Positions 19,701 through 26,402 of a DNA stretch of 64,000 nt are shown piece after piece (within the stretch, counting starts at the first letter, position 1; every line of letters starts with the position of its first letter). The position numbers and the translations under genes were made by a program. A model generated the notes under the pieces. It saw only the letters and a list, made by a program, of their open reading frames with translations, ran no database searches and was not told the DNA's origin. This DNA comes from Calditrichota bacterium. Lineage in GTDB: Bacteria; CLD3. The stretch lies in NCBI GenBank assembly GCA_008501735.1, contig QQUF01000009.1, positions 1-64,000 on the forward strand, written 5' to 3'.

Positions 19701-22700
19701 CACCAACTTTTACAAATTTTAGTCCAGCAAATTCTTCGATAGCAATCGGTGATACAACAGACATTCTTTTAAATAATTTAACAGACCCAAATTCAAATGG
19801 AATTTTAGGTTCTGGAGTTGACAGTGTTGAAGTGATTTCTAAAAAAATAGGAACACTAAACGCAAACATACTTTTTAGTGGTAAGAATTCACAATTTGTC
19901 AATTCTACAACGTCATTCACAACACAAGTTGCGGGAACTTATGAGCTTTTCTTAAGAGTTACTGATAATGTTGGTAACGTAAACAGAGATACAACTCAGT
20001 TTGTTGTGAATGCAAATCCACCACAAATTAATTTTGCAAGTTCAGAGTTTGGAGATTACTTCAAACCTCAAACTTCAAATAATTTTAATCTTTCAGTCAG
20101 TGAAATTGACAACATTGCTTTCAATAAATTGACTATTCGAGTTTTCAATAATGCAAATGGTTTATCAATTCAAAATCCGATAGTTTTTACTCCACCTGAC
20201 ACAGCCACAGTTTACAACTTTAGTTACTCTATTTCAGGATTAAACGATTCGACAGTTAACGAAATTCGGGTTGAAGCGGAAGCAATTAATGTTCTTAATG
20301 ACACTTCCACAGTTTCAAAAATTTACTTACCTGACTTTCACGCTCCTTTGGTGAACACTTTTGCAGTTTCGCAAAGTTCCATATCAATCGGTGACACGAC
20401 AGATGTTTTAGGAAATTTTGTAGATTTCGTTTCGGGAAGTGTAGTTGGTTCAGGAGTTGACACAGTTTTTGTTCGAGTTAAAAAAGTTGGTAATCAAACA
20501 ACAAGCACAATTTTTAGTGGTACAAATGCACAGTTTGTTAATTCGACAACAATTTTTACAACTCAAATTGCAGGGAATTATCAATTGTTTTTAAGAGTTA
20601 CTGATAATGTTGGTAACGTAAACAGAGATACAACTCAGTTTGTTGTGAATGCAAATCCACCACAAATTAATTTTGCAAGTTCAGAGTTTGGAGATTACTT
20701 CAAACCTCAAACTTCAAATAATTTTAATCTTTCAGTCAGTGAAATTGACAACATTGCTTTCAATAAATTGACTATTCGAGTTTTCAATAATGCAAATGGT
20801 TTATCAATTCAAAATCCGATAGTTTTTACTCCACCTGACACAGCCACAGTTTACAACTTTAGTTACTCTATTTCAGGATTAAACGATTCGACAGTTAACG
20901 AAATTCGGGTTGAAGCGGAAGCAATTAATGTTCTTAATGACACTTCCACAGTTTCAAAAATTTACTTACCTGACTTTCACGCTCCTTTGGTGAACACTTT
21001 TGCAGTTTCGCAAAGTTCCATATCAATCGGTGACACGACAGATGTTTTAGGAAATTTTGTAGATTTCGTTTCGGGAAGTGTAGTTGGTTCAGGAGTTGAC
21101 ACAGTTTTTGTTCGAGTTAAAAAAGTTGGTAATCAAACAACAAGCACAATTTTTAGTGGTACAAATGCACAGTTTGTTAATTCGACAACAATTTTTACAA
21201 CTCAAATTGCAGGAAATTATCAATTATTTTTAAGAGTTACTGATAATGTTGGTAATGTAAACAGAGATACAACTCAGTTTGTTGTGAATGCAGAACCTCA
21301 CACTGTGGAATTCTCAGAATCTGAATTTGGGAATTTCTTTAATCCGAGTCCTCCGAATATTTTTTCATTTTCTGTAATTCAACCTCAAAACGTGCTTCTC
21401 AAACCACAAACTCAACAAGGAATTCAAATTAGAGTTTTGGAAACTGCAAACGGCAATATTTTGGAAGATACCTTTGTTCCAAATTACTCTGTAAGCGATA
21501 CAATTGACATTGCTTACTCGTTTGGGACAGTTTTAGACACAAGTGTAACCGAAATTACTTTGGAAGTTTTAGCAATTAATGTTTTGAATGATAGCACTTT
21601 AACAAGCACAAATTTTGTTCCTGATTACTTCGTACCTGAAATTTCTTTGCTTTCAATTTCTGCTGATACAGTTGGAATAAACGAGAACCTTACTTTAAGT
21701 GCAAATTTTGATGATTCAATTTCAGGTATTTCTTTAAGTGAATTTGTGATTGTTAGACCTTCACCTTTGGGAAGTTTGAATTTCACGAGTAACAACCAAA
21801 ATAATTTCCAAGTTATTTTTGACTCAACAACTGTTGCAGGAAATTACACAGTTAATTTTAGTGTAACGGATAATGTAGGAAACTTGGTAAGCCAACAGGC
21901 TCAATTTTTTGTGAAATCATCACCGCCAGAAATTACTTTCGGAGGAGCAGAGTTTAATAATTTTTTCAATCCGAACCCACCAAACTTATTGAATTTTACT
22001 GTTATTCAAAAAGATGAAATACCTGTTCAAGCTACAAATGGAATTTCCATTTCAATTTTTGGAAAACCCTCTGGTAATTTAATTTTTGGACCATTTCAAC
22101 CAAGTTATGTTGTTAATGACACGATTCAAATTTCAACAAATGTAACCTTGAATATTCCACAAAATGATGAAGCTATTGATGTTAAAGTAATTGCGACAAA
22201 TGAAATTGGAATAAGTGAAATGACTACGGAGACTTTTTTAATAGACGGGGTTAAACCTTCGGTAACTTTACTTTCTCCTCAAGTTGGTGAAGAATTTGCA
22301 AAAAACTCAAATTTTAATTTTATTGCAAATTACACAGATGAAATTCCAATAGGTTTGAGACTTAGCAAAAATGAAATTTTAAAAATGGTTAAAAAGTCAA
22401 ACTCCAAAATTTCTGAACTACTTGGAGCAGGAGTTGATTTGAGTTCGGTTTCTTTAGTTATTACATCTCCTGATGGTTTAAAAACTGATGTAACTTCACT
22501 TACAAATATTACAGCAACAGGAATTGATTTTATAAGCTCTCAACTGACATTGGTTGGAAATTATCTGATTGAATTAAAGGTTGCTGATAATGTTGGAAAT
22601 TTGAATACAATTGTTACACAGATAAAAGTTTTAGAAGAAAAACCAGTTTTAAACTTCCAAACATCTCAATTCGGAGACTTTTTTAATCCTGCAAGTCCAA

Positions 22701-24367
22701 ACTCTTTTACTGTTTTATTAATAGAAAATGGTTCAACTCAATTTACACCAAGCAACATAAAAATCAATGTTAGTAGAGTAGTTGAGAGTGGAATTATTCC
22801 CGGAAGCACAAACATTCCGTTTGATTTTAACAGAAATGGTAATGAAGTTGAAGTTAGTTTTTTACCAAGCCTTACATTTGCAACTTCTGACATCGGAATG
22901 AAAGTTGACTTTATTTTAAATCACCCACTTTTTACACCCGACACTTTGAGTAAAATTTATTCGATAGACAATATTTCTCCTGAAGTTTCAGCTAATTCTC
23001 CTGAACCAAATGAAGAATTTATTCAAGATTCCCAAGTAAATATTTTCTTTAGTTTTGATGATTCTCAAACTTCTGTCTTTTCCACTAAACCAAACGGGAA
23101 AAGCAGATTTGCTAAAACTAAAAGAGAGCAAACAACTTCACGCAAAAGCCAAAACAAAATCTTAGGAAACGGTTCAGGAATTGATACTTCAAGTGTAGTT
23201 TTTAGGCTTGAATTTCCTGACGGACATCAAGAGGTTAGAAACGGACTTGTAACACCAAATTCGTTTTCTCTGACAACAGAGCCACTAAACACACCGGGAA
23301 ATTATGCAGCAATTTTGGTTCTTGCAGACAATGTTGGAAACACTAAACTCTTAAATCAAAAATTTAAAATTAACAAACGAGTTCTTCCAACAACTGTTCC
23401 GCAAATTAAATTTGATGCACCATTTACCTTTGGAAGTAATCCACACAATTTCAATTTCTTGACTTATGACGATGAAGGAATTTCAACAGTTACTCTAAAG
23501 ATTTCAAGACTAAGAGCTACTTTTGAAAATCCCGAAGGAGTTTTGGAAGTTATAGAAGAATCAGCAGAATTTGACCAAACAACACAAAACGACACTGTTT
23601 TTGTAAATTACTTAGCTCAATTTTCACTGAGTAACACAAGCTCAGCAAAAGATTTGGAAGTCGTTTTGGAGGCAAGCATTACGGATTTTGAAGGAAACTT
23701 AAAAATCTTTACTCAATCCTACAAAATTGACCAAGATTCTCCTGTTATTACTCAAATTACTCCAACGAATAACACACTAATAGAATCACTAACAAATTTC
23801 TCGGTTCGTGTTGACTTTGAAGACATTGGAATTGGAATTGAAAGTTCGGAACTTGAGGTAGTTGACTCCGAAGGAATTCAAATCCAAAAGGTTCAAGGGA
23901 CAATTCAGGAAAGTGCTTCAGTTGGATTCGCTGAAATTTTTATTAGTGAAAGTTTGAAAGCTGACAATTACCAAGTAATTTTCACAGCTTCTGACAGCCT
24001 TGGAAATTCTACTCGTCAAGTAACGACATTTAGAGTGAACTCAAGCCTTTTTGTTGTTGAAGACATTCACAATTACCCGAATCCTTTCAAAATCGGCTCA
24101 ACAACAACATTTGTTTTTACAGCAACCAAAGATGCACTTGTAACGATTCATATTTATGATTTTTTGGGAAGAAAAGTTAGGACTTTGTTAGAAGAGAGAG
24201 AATTTAGACCTCAAGGAAACGAAATAGAAATTGTTCCTGTCTGGGACGGGAAAGATGACTCAGGAAGCAATTTGGCTAAAGGAGTTTATTTTGCAAATGT
24301 TCTTGTCAAAGAGAAGAACGGAGAAGGTAAAAGTAAAAAAGTTGTTAAAATTGCATTAATTAAGTAA
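13709..24367 (+). CDS. Giant multidomain surface protein (3552 aa) with cohesin-like, cadherin/Ig-like repeats and C-terminal sorting domain
   Basis: Residues 1-28 are a signal peptide. Residues about 29-165 resemble a cohesin-type beta-sandwich (VAIPDTSFQNGSVSKVELPI, YTLTIDYNPSIVVFD). About five cadherin/VCBS-like modules follow (170-700) with EDS, DIDS and VNDxPFV boundaries. From about 780 to 3400 there are long modules of roughly 210-240 residues, each holding a YFxNPxxPN strand and a DNVGN motif; I place these near residues 995 (DRVGN variant), 1221, 1437, 1650, 1860, 2085, 2298, 2511, 2720, 2958 and 3206. The last about 95 residues (NYPNPFKIGSTTTF ... GVYFANVLVKEK) are a FlgD-like/T9SS type A sorting domain. 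It is probably an adhesin or matrix protein exported through T9SS. The frame is intact throughout despite a near-exact internal duplication. The PorV-like gene starts 10 bp downstream. Confidence 0.9.
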   Translation: MSDLFKKSISGFVTLFIAILTQLSFAQDITVAIPDTSFQNGSVSKVELPISTTSITFAQNVLNYTLTIDYNPSIVVFDTVSTIGTISTSASNISVTPPIPTGVNSEQVTVSATFSSALVGSGILLNTSFDLVANTGNTLLDLESTFNSGLVNSISIDGNLEIFNEPILSLPILDFSLIEDASDSLLFDLDNHFSDLDNDVLSFQVQNSNLNLIQHSINGNNEFTVSLSSDSSGIAIFIITATDTDGIVSDTFAVSVSPENDAPFVTNTISNQNFQEDSGTHLIVNNLDNIFSDIDSPSLIFSTSVNGSGITPSVNSNSLFISTVQDSFGVYLVNVTANDGQDSVSTSFSITINSVNDKPFVTNPYGSTTILEEDSVTLGNLSNNFGDVEDQTLSYSFLNKNSASIQVSLIGQQPKIKPIPNYFNTIPDTVIFIAQDSGGLTENDTLLVNITNVNDLPIKIGFMQDAIVNEDSPPFALENLNTIFTDIDDVLNFSVFVDTSGISVNFSNGFPIVTLTEHYFNEEPDTLIFTATDSFGETVNDTISLTVLPLNDPPLVGNQFSLITVFEDEYTNSQLTFNLDDFFQSPDGDTLEFSFFENSGNFSVNLQGVLQNIVTISLVSDSFNTVDVLNPNSENIIFAATDKDLQTVTDTLELIILAVNDPPRASYQNIQVIGNTQSVINTSPFVVAPLNDQNIGFRDIEGNAIDVTSYTVSSSAPNIAYVEIVNDTSQTGQINYIPKITVNSTPPIQYGNVTFTFTAAELATGLTGSDTFVLTVYDPDPVVVGPVIELLDAQLTDGTTGVFYASQGAFGATVTETGNIDVFQNSVTINYYSPITNTVPLQTVLPSYTVTNGNGQNEIIAITDTFSVIDPTITEFKAEVIAFNVIGDSSSNSRNYIIDRNIPNLNATVTPTQIPFLVGLNASVNVSATFNDSTGSGVGAGIDTTFARVNLLTPSGSNTLIIPTVNGSPNSTCTFNTSISGFSEVGTYTIILSVRDRVGNVKSTTKEVIVKSTEALIGTIGQGNFNYFNPEDANSIDFTVRQLTSLPISLKPLEIDQFSVSNVLVNTLTKSPTLSSSTVLGDSTFYNFTANFPSGTFDSTATFLDVKVTVVNLQDSLLTTANRNFILDRKSPILTSVTTDLGSPVSITKGQSISLIINFSDPTIGGFQGSLPVTNNALTQVIRPDGSIISPNFNFASNSSGQAQFNQTQLPGSYNLRVVMEDNVGNVLDSTHVALFTVNGTAPIVLIPTTADFNNFLNPNPPNILSFTVTGIDTGTTPILVNARVLNASNLNVLSIMNAVTLNSISDSTITFNSGGITSSIDSIRFEVTATNDLGLSNLVFQNYNVDSQSPSILSFSTDTTIIKLGEQLLFSGNLSETVLGSGIDQTSIEIEILAPDGSVSSLFPPTTGNDFNKSFSNFPFNGATLAGNYTSTLTVNDNVGNSNQTNTNFFVNDDSLQIQFLPADFGFFFNPTGIDSFSLNAIKLGTSSIATISGSVYNANDVSQVFVSNTESFSANSNTTIPFSLSTNIPLGISDVIFEATVTNLLGNSVTRSQAFTSDQEIPTLVTFDIQPNPIFVSQSVQISASMLDTISGLDTTSFELQIIAPAPSGATFNFTLSPQANLVSSNSVFTTFATNNVSGIYNVSFSFDDNVGNTQTFSTTYQVDNTPAPLVSLNASDYLNFVNPAPPNPLSITVSEQVGISLPNTGGVSYTVLGQPSGTILNSISPNYTASDTIHQILAELNLTNLPQTDTEIDISVTATNVLGFSNTQLETYILDSQGPVVTNFLATPDSVEIDSLTIISASFSDSGSGLDSVLVSVSKNGSSASSTIFSGTQALFNTSQITFSTNNPGTYTLTLDLRDNVGNETSTTTILEVSAEPHQIAFLEKDFQNYFLPTQSDSFSFVISKPLNQAVNLKSKTNGGVQINVFDAQTNNLIENIPTNSFSNYDHLASVIPITFGLSSPLNSSVALIRVEVTTTNVLNDVAFQTQNYRPDFFAPTFTNFSPANSSIAIGDTTDILLNNLTDPNSNGILGSGVDSVEVISKKIGTLNANILFSGKNSQFVNSTTSFTTQVAGTYELFLRVTDNVGNVNRDTTQFVVNANPPQINFASSEFGDYFKPQTSNNFNLSVSEIDNIAFNKLTIRVFNNANGLSIQNPIVFTPPDTATVYNFSYSISGLNDSTVNEIRVEAEAINVLNDTSTVSKIYLPDFHAPLVNTFAVSQSSISIGDTTDVLGNFVDFVSGSVVGSGVDTVFVRVKKVGNQTTSTIFSGTNAQFVNSTTIFTTQIAGNYQLFLRVTDNVGNVNRDTTQFVVNANPPQINFASSEFGDYFKPQTSNNFNLSVSEIDNIAFNKLTIRVFNNANGLSIQNPIVFTPPDTATVYNFSYSISGLNDSTVNEIRVEAEAINVLNDTSTVSKIYLPDFHAPLVNTFAVSQSSISIGDTTDVLGNFVDFVSGSVVGSGVDTVFVRVKKVGNQTTSTIFSGTNAQFVNSTTIFTTQIAGNYQLFLRVTDNVGNVNRDTTQFVVNAEPHTVEFSESEFGNFFNPSPPNIFSFSVIQPQNVLLKPQTQQGIQIRVLETANGNILEDTFVPNYSVSDTIDIAYSFGTVLDTSVTEITLEVLAINVLNDSTLTSTNFVPDYFVPEISLLSISADTVGINENLTLSANFDDSISGISLSEFVIVRPSPLGSLNFTSNNQNNFQVIFDSTTVAGNYTVNFSVTDNVGNLVSQQAQFFVKSSPPEITFGGAEFNNFFNPNPPNLLNFTVIQKDEIPVQATNGISISIFGKPSGNLIFGPFQPSYVVNDTIQISTNVTLNIPQNDEAIDVKVIATNEIGISEMTTETFLIDGVKPSVTLLSPQVGEEFAKNSNFNFIANYTDEIPIGLRLSKNEILKMVKKSNSKISELLGAGVDLSSVSLVITSPDGLKTDVTSLTNITATGIDFISSQLTLVGNYLIELKVADNVGNLNTIVTQIKVLEEKPVLNFQTSQFGDFFNPASPNSFTVLLIENGSTQFTPSNIKINVSRVVESGIIPGSTNIPFDFNRNGNEVEVSFLPSLTFATSDIGMKVDFILNHPLFTPDTLSKIYSIDNISPEVSANSPEPNEEFIQDSQVNIFFSFDDSQTSVFSTKPNGKSRFAKTKREQTTSRKSQNKILGNGSGIDTSSVVFRLEFPDGHQEVRNGLVTPNSFSLTTEPLNTPGNYAAILVLADNVGNTKLLNQKFKINKRVLPTTVPQIKFDAPFTFGSNPHNFNFLTYDDEGISTVTLKISRLRATFENPEGVLEVIEESAEFDQTTQNDTVFVNYLAQFSLSNTSSAKDLEVVLEASITDFEGNLKIFTQSYKIDQDSPVITQITPTNNTLIESLTNFSVRVDFEDIGIGIESSELEVVDSEGIQIQKVQGTIQESASVGFAEIFISESLKADNYQVIFTASDSLGNSTRQVTTFRVNSSLFVVEDIHNYPNPFKIGSTTTFVFTATKDALVTIHIYDFLGRKVRTLLEEREFRPQGNEIEIVPVWDGKDDSGSNLAKGVYFANVLVKEKNGEGKSKKVVKIALIK
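19952..21213 (+). repeat. Tandem duplication, 639-bp period, inside the giant gene
   Basis: Bases 19952-20574 recur at 20591-21213 with an offset of 639 bp (213 codons); I saw no difference across these 623 bases. The first differences are G/A at 20575/21214, then isolated silent changes up to the AATGCA of the next module. One complete module is therefore duplicated in frame. A more diverged relative precedes it (about 19700-19951). Confidence 0.95.
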
Positions 24368-24377
24368 GGGAAGAAAA

Positions 24378-25427
24378 ATGAAAAAAATAATACTAATCCT
24401 TACAGTTTTGGTTATTTCCAGTGTGGAAATGGCTTTTTGTGGAAATAATCACGCTTTACCATTTATGCGAATGAATGTTGGTGCAAAAGCAGAAGGTTTG
24501 GGTGGAGCATTCACTGCTTTGGCTGATGATGGAAGTGCAATTTATTGGAATCCTGCAAGAACAATTTTCAACCGTGAAAAGCATTTACAAGGAAATTACT
24601 CGCATCTTTCTTTAGACAGAAGTTTCAATGTTTTAGCGTATTCTCATAAATTTGAAATTAAGGATTTTGCACTCGGAGCGATGTTTATTAATTCAGGAAC
24701 TTCTGGTATTGAAGGTTACAGTTTAGACAATCAGAAGCAAGGAACTTTTACTGCAAGCGATAATGTTTTGCTTGTCTCGGGGAGTTATGCCGTAAATCAA
24801 TTTTTCTCATTTGGTGGAAATATAAAATTTTTGATGAATAAAGTTGAAAATCAAACTGACAGTGGTTTTGGAGTTGATTTGGCTACTTTTTATCGTCCAA
24901 TTGAAGAGGTGAAAATTGGTTTAGTTGCACACGACATCTACACAAAAGTCGGTAAAGAGTCGGGAATTGGGAGGCTTCCTTGGAATGTCAAAATGGGAAT
25001 AGCAGTTCAAGAAATTTTTGAGGAATTAACTTTTGCTTCTGACTTAACTAAAGTAGAAGGCAATTCTAAAATAGGTTATGCCTTTGGAGTGGAATGGAAA
25101 TTTTGGGATAAAACAAGCGACCTTGAAATTGCTTTTCGAAGTGGAGTAAACACAATTTCTTTTGATAATTTAGGTTTTAGTGCAGGAGTTGGTTTTAAGA
25201 AAAATAGTTTCGGTTTCGATTATGCGTTTGTAAGTAATCAAGAAAGTGTTTTTGGACAATCACACATAATTTCTACTTCTTATGCAATTGGCGAAACTTA
25301 CGAATACGTTTCAAGGCGAATGAAATACGAAGAAAGAATGAACAAAACTCTCGAAGAAATCAGACAACAAAGAATGATTGAAGAGAAAAAACTTGAAGAA
25401 CTAAAAAAGGAGCTAAAGAAAAAATAA
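24378..25427 (+). CDS. PorV/PorQ-family outer-membrane protein with C-terminal coiled coil
   Basis: A 349-residue outer-membrane barrel. A signal peptide (residues 1-21) is followed by the family N-terminus LPFMRMNVGAKAEGLGGAFTALADDGSAIYWNPA, typical of PorV/PorQ (UPF0164) proteins; these belong to the FadL-like barrel group and several shuttle T9SS cargo or assist its surface attachment. FGGNIKFL and VGLVAHDI are barrel strands. Residues about 310-349 form a charged heptad-like helix (EERMNKTLEEIRQQR, EEKKLEELKKELKKK) that is an unusual extension for the family. Its position 10 bp after the giant T9SS-type gene strongly suggests joint expression and a role in exporting or attaching that protein. 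Confidence 0.85.
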   Translation: MKKIILILTVLVISSVEMAFCGNNHALPFMRMNVGAKAEGLGGAFTALADDGSAIYWNPARTIFNREKHLQGNYSHLSLDRSFNVLAYSHKFEIKDFALGAMFINSGTSGIEGYSLDNQKQGTFTASDNVLLVSGSYAVNQFFSFGGNIKFLMNKVENQTDSGFGVDLATFYRPIEEVKIGLVAHDIYTKVGKESGIGRLPWNVKMGIAVQEIFEELTFASDLTKVEGNSKIGYAFGVEWKFWDKTSDLEIAFRSGVNTISFDNLGFSAGVGFKKNSFGFDYAFVSNQESVFGQSHIISTSYAIGETYEYVSRRMKYEERMNKTLEEIRQQRMIEEKKLEELKKELKKK

Positions 25428-25452
25428 AAGGACTCCAAAATTTGAAGTCCTT
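25428..25452. terminator. Bidirectional terminator between convergent genes
   Basis: AAGGACT (25428-25434) pairs with AGTCCTT (25446-25452), with A-rich sequence to the left and TTATAAAATTATTT to the right. It separates the PorV-like gene from the convergent DUF4249 gene. Confidence 0.6.
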
Positions 25453-25464
25453 ATAAAATTATTT

Positions 25465-26394
25465 CTAAGGTAAAACTGTGAAGTAGAATTTCTCGCGAAT
25501 TGCTGAACCAAAAATTCCAATTCCGTCGCCTTCAATGTGAAATTTTGCTTCGTGGAAATTTCCGTCTGGTTCTTGGACTTCTGTGTGAGTTGACATATAA
25601 TCACCGAAATTTTTATCAGCTGCATACATATTCACTTCGTATTCTCCATAAAACCAAGTACTGAACCACTGAATATCTGAGTCAGAAGTTCCTGCATCTT
25701 TCGGAGTATTTTGAATCCAATCCCATTGGTATTGCCAATCTTCTAAATCAAACTGAACATCTTCTGGCTTTTCATCTGTAAATGGATTGTCGTAAATGTA
25801 ATTCGCAGAATCTGCATTCAAAGCCTCGTAAGAAAAAGCATAAAATGTTGTTCCCGGTGAACGATTGTATTTCACATTTAGTAAAATTGGTTCGTCATTT
25901 TCATCTTTCTCTCTGTAAGTAATTGAATCAGTAGCAACTGTATTTCCATTTGGGAAAAGTTTCCTTAACTCAGCAATATTAAATCCTGCTTCGGGAAGTG
26001 TTGTTGTAGAACTTGCCGAAACTGTTTGTCCGTCAATTTCTGCTGTTGCTGAAAGAGTGTAAGATTTACCTGTTTCGATTACCAAATCAGTTCCTAAATA
26101 TTCGTGATACCAAGTGCTGTCATTGAAAGTAAGTTGGTAATCATTTCCATTTTCGTCAGTGAGTTTCACATCGGCAGTTGGTAGAAGTAATTCTAAAATG
26201 CTAATGTTTGAATTTAAAGGAAAGTTCCTTCTAATTCCGATTCTTGTTATAGGCTCGTTTGCAAAAATGTAAGCATCAAAAACAATTTGTGGCTCGTAAT
26301 CATTTTTATCAAAAGTGACTGAAGGATTTCCACAAGAAGCCATTAAAATTGCAGTTAGTAGTAAGAGTAAATTTATTTGAATTTTATTCGTCAT
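25465..26394 (-). CDS. DUF4249-type lipoprotein (second copy)
   Basis: A 309-residue lipoprotein: the N-terminus INLLLLLTAILMASCGNPS has a clear lipobox with cysteine near residue 21. The body carries the DUF4249 features: IVFDAYIFANEPI, DVKLTDENG, TTLPEAGF, YEVNMYAADKNF and EPDGNFHEAKFHIEGDGIGIFGS. The last block matches the EPDGNF...VEGKGFGVF block of the copy at 1924-2967. It starts 8 bp after the stop of the TonB-dependent receptor gene, so the two are co-transcribed, and is presumed to act with that receptor at the outer membrane. Confidence 0.82.
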   Translation of the reverse strand: MTNKIQINLLLLLTAILMASCGNPSVTFDKNDYEPQIVFDAYIFANEPITRIGIRRNFPLNSNISILELLLPTADVKLTDENGNDYQLTFNDSTWYHEYLGTDLVIETGKSYTLSATAEIDGQTVSASSTTTLPEAGFNIAELRKLFPNGNTVATDSITYREKDENDEPILLNVKYNRSPGTTFYAFSYEALNADSANYIYDNPFTDEKPEDVQFDLEDWQYQWDWIQNTPKDAGTSDSDIQWFSTWFYGEYEVNMYAADKNFGDYMSTHTEVQEPDGNFHEAKFHIEGDGIGIFGSAIREKFYFTVLP

Positions 26395-26402
26395 TTTTTT
26401 AC

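Noticed and set aside
13915-19920. A dozen minus-strand ORFs of 60-90 codons beneath the giant gene
   Set aside because: They are antisense shadows of the repetitive coding sequence, recur at equivalent places in each module, and lack ribosome binding sites or recognisable domains.
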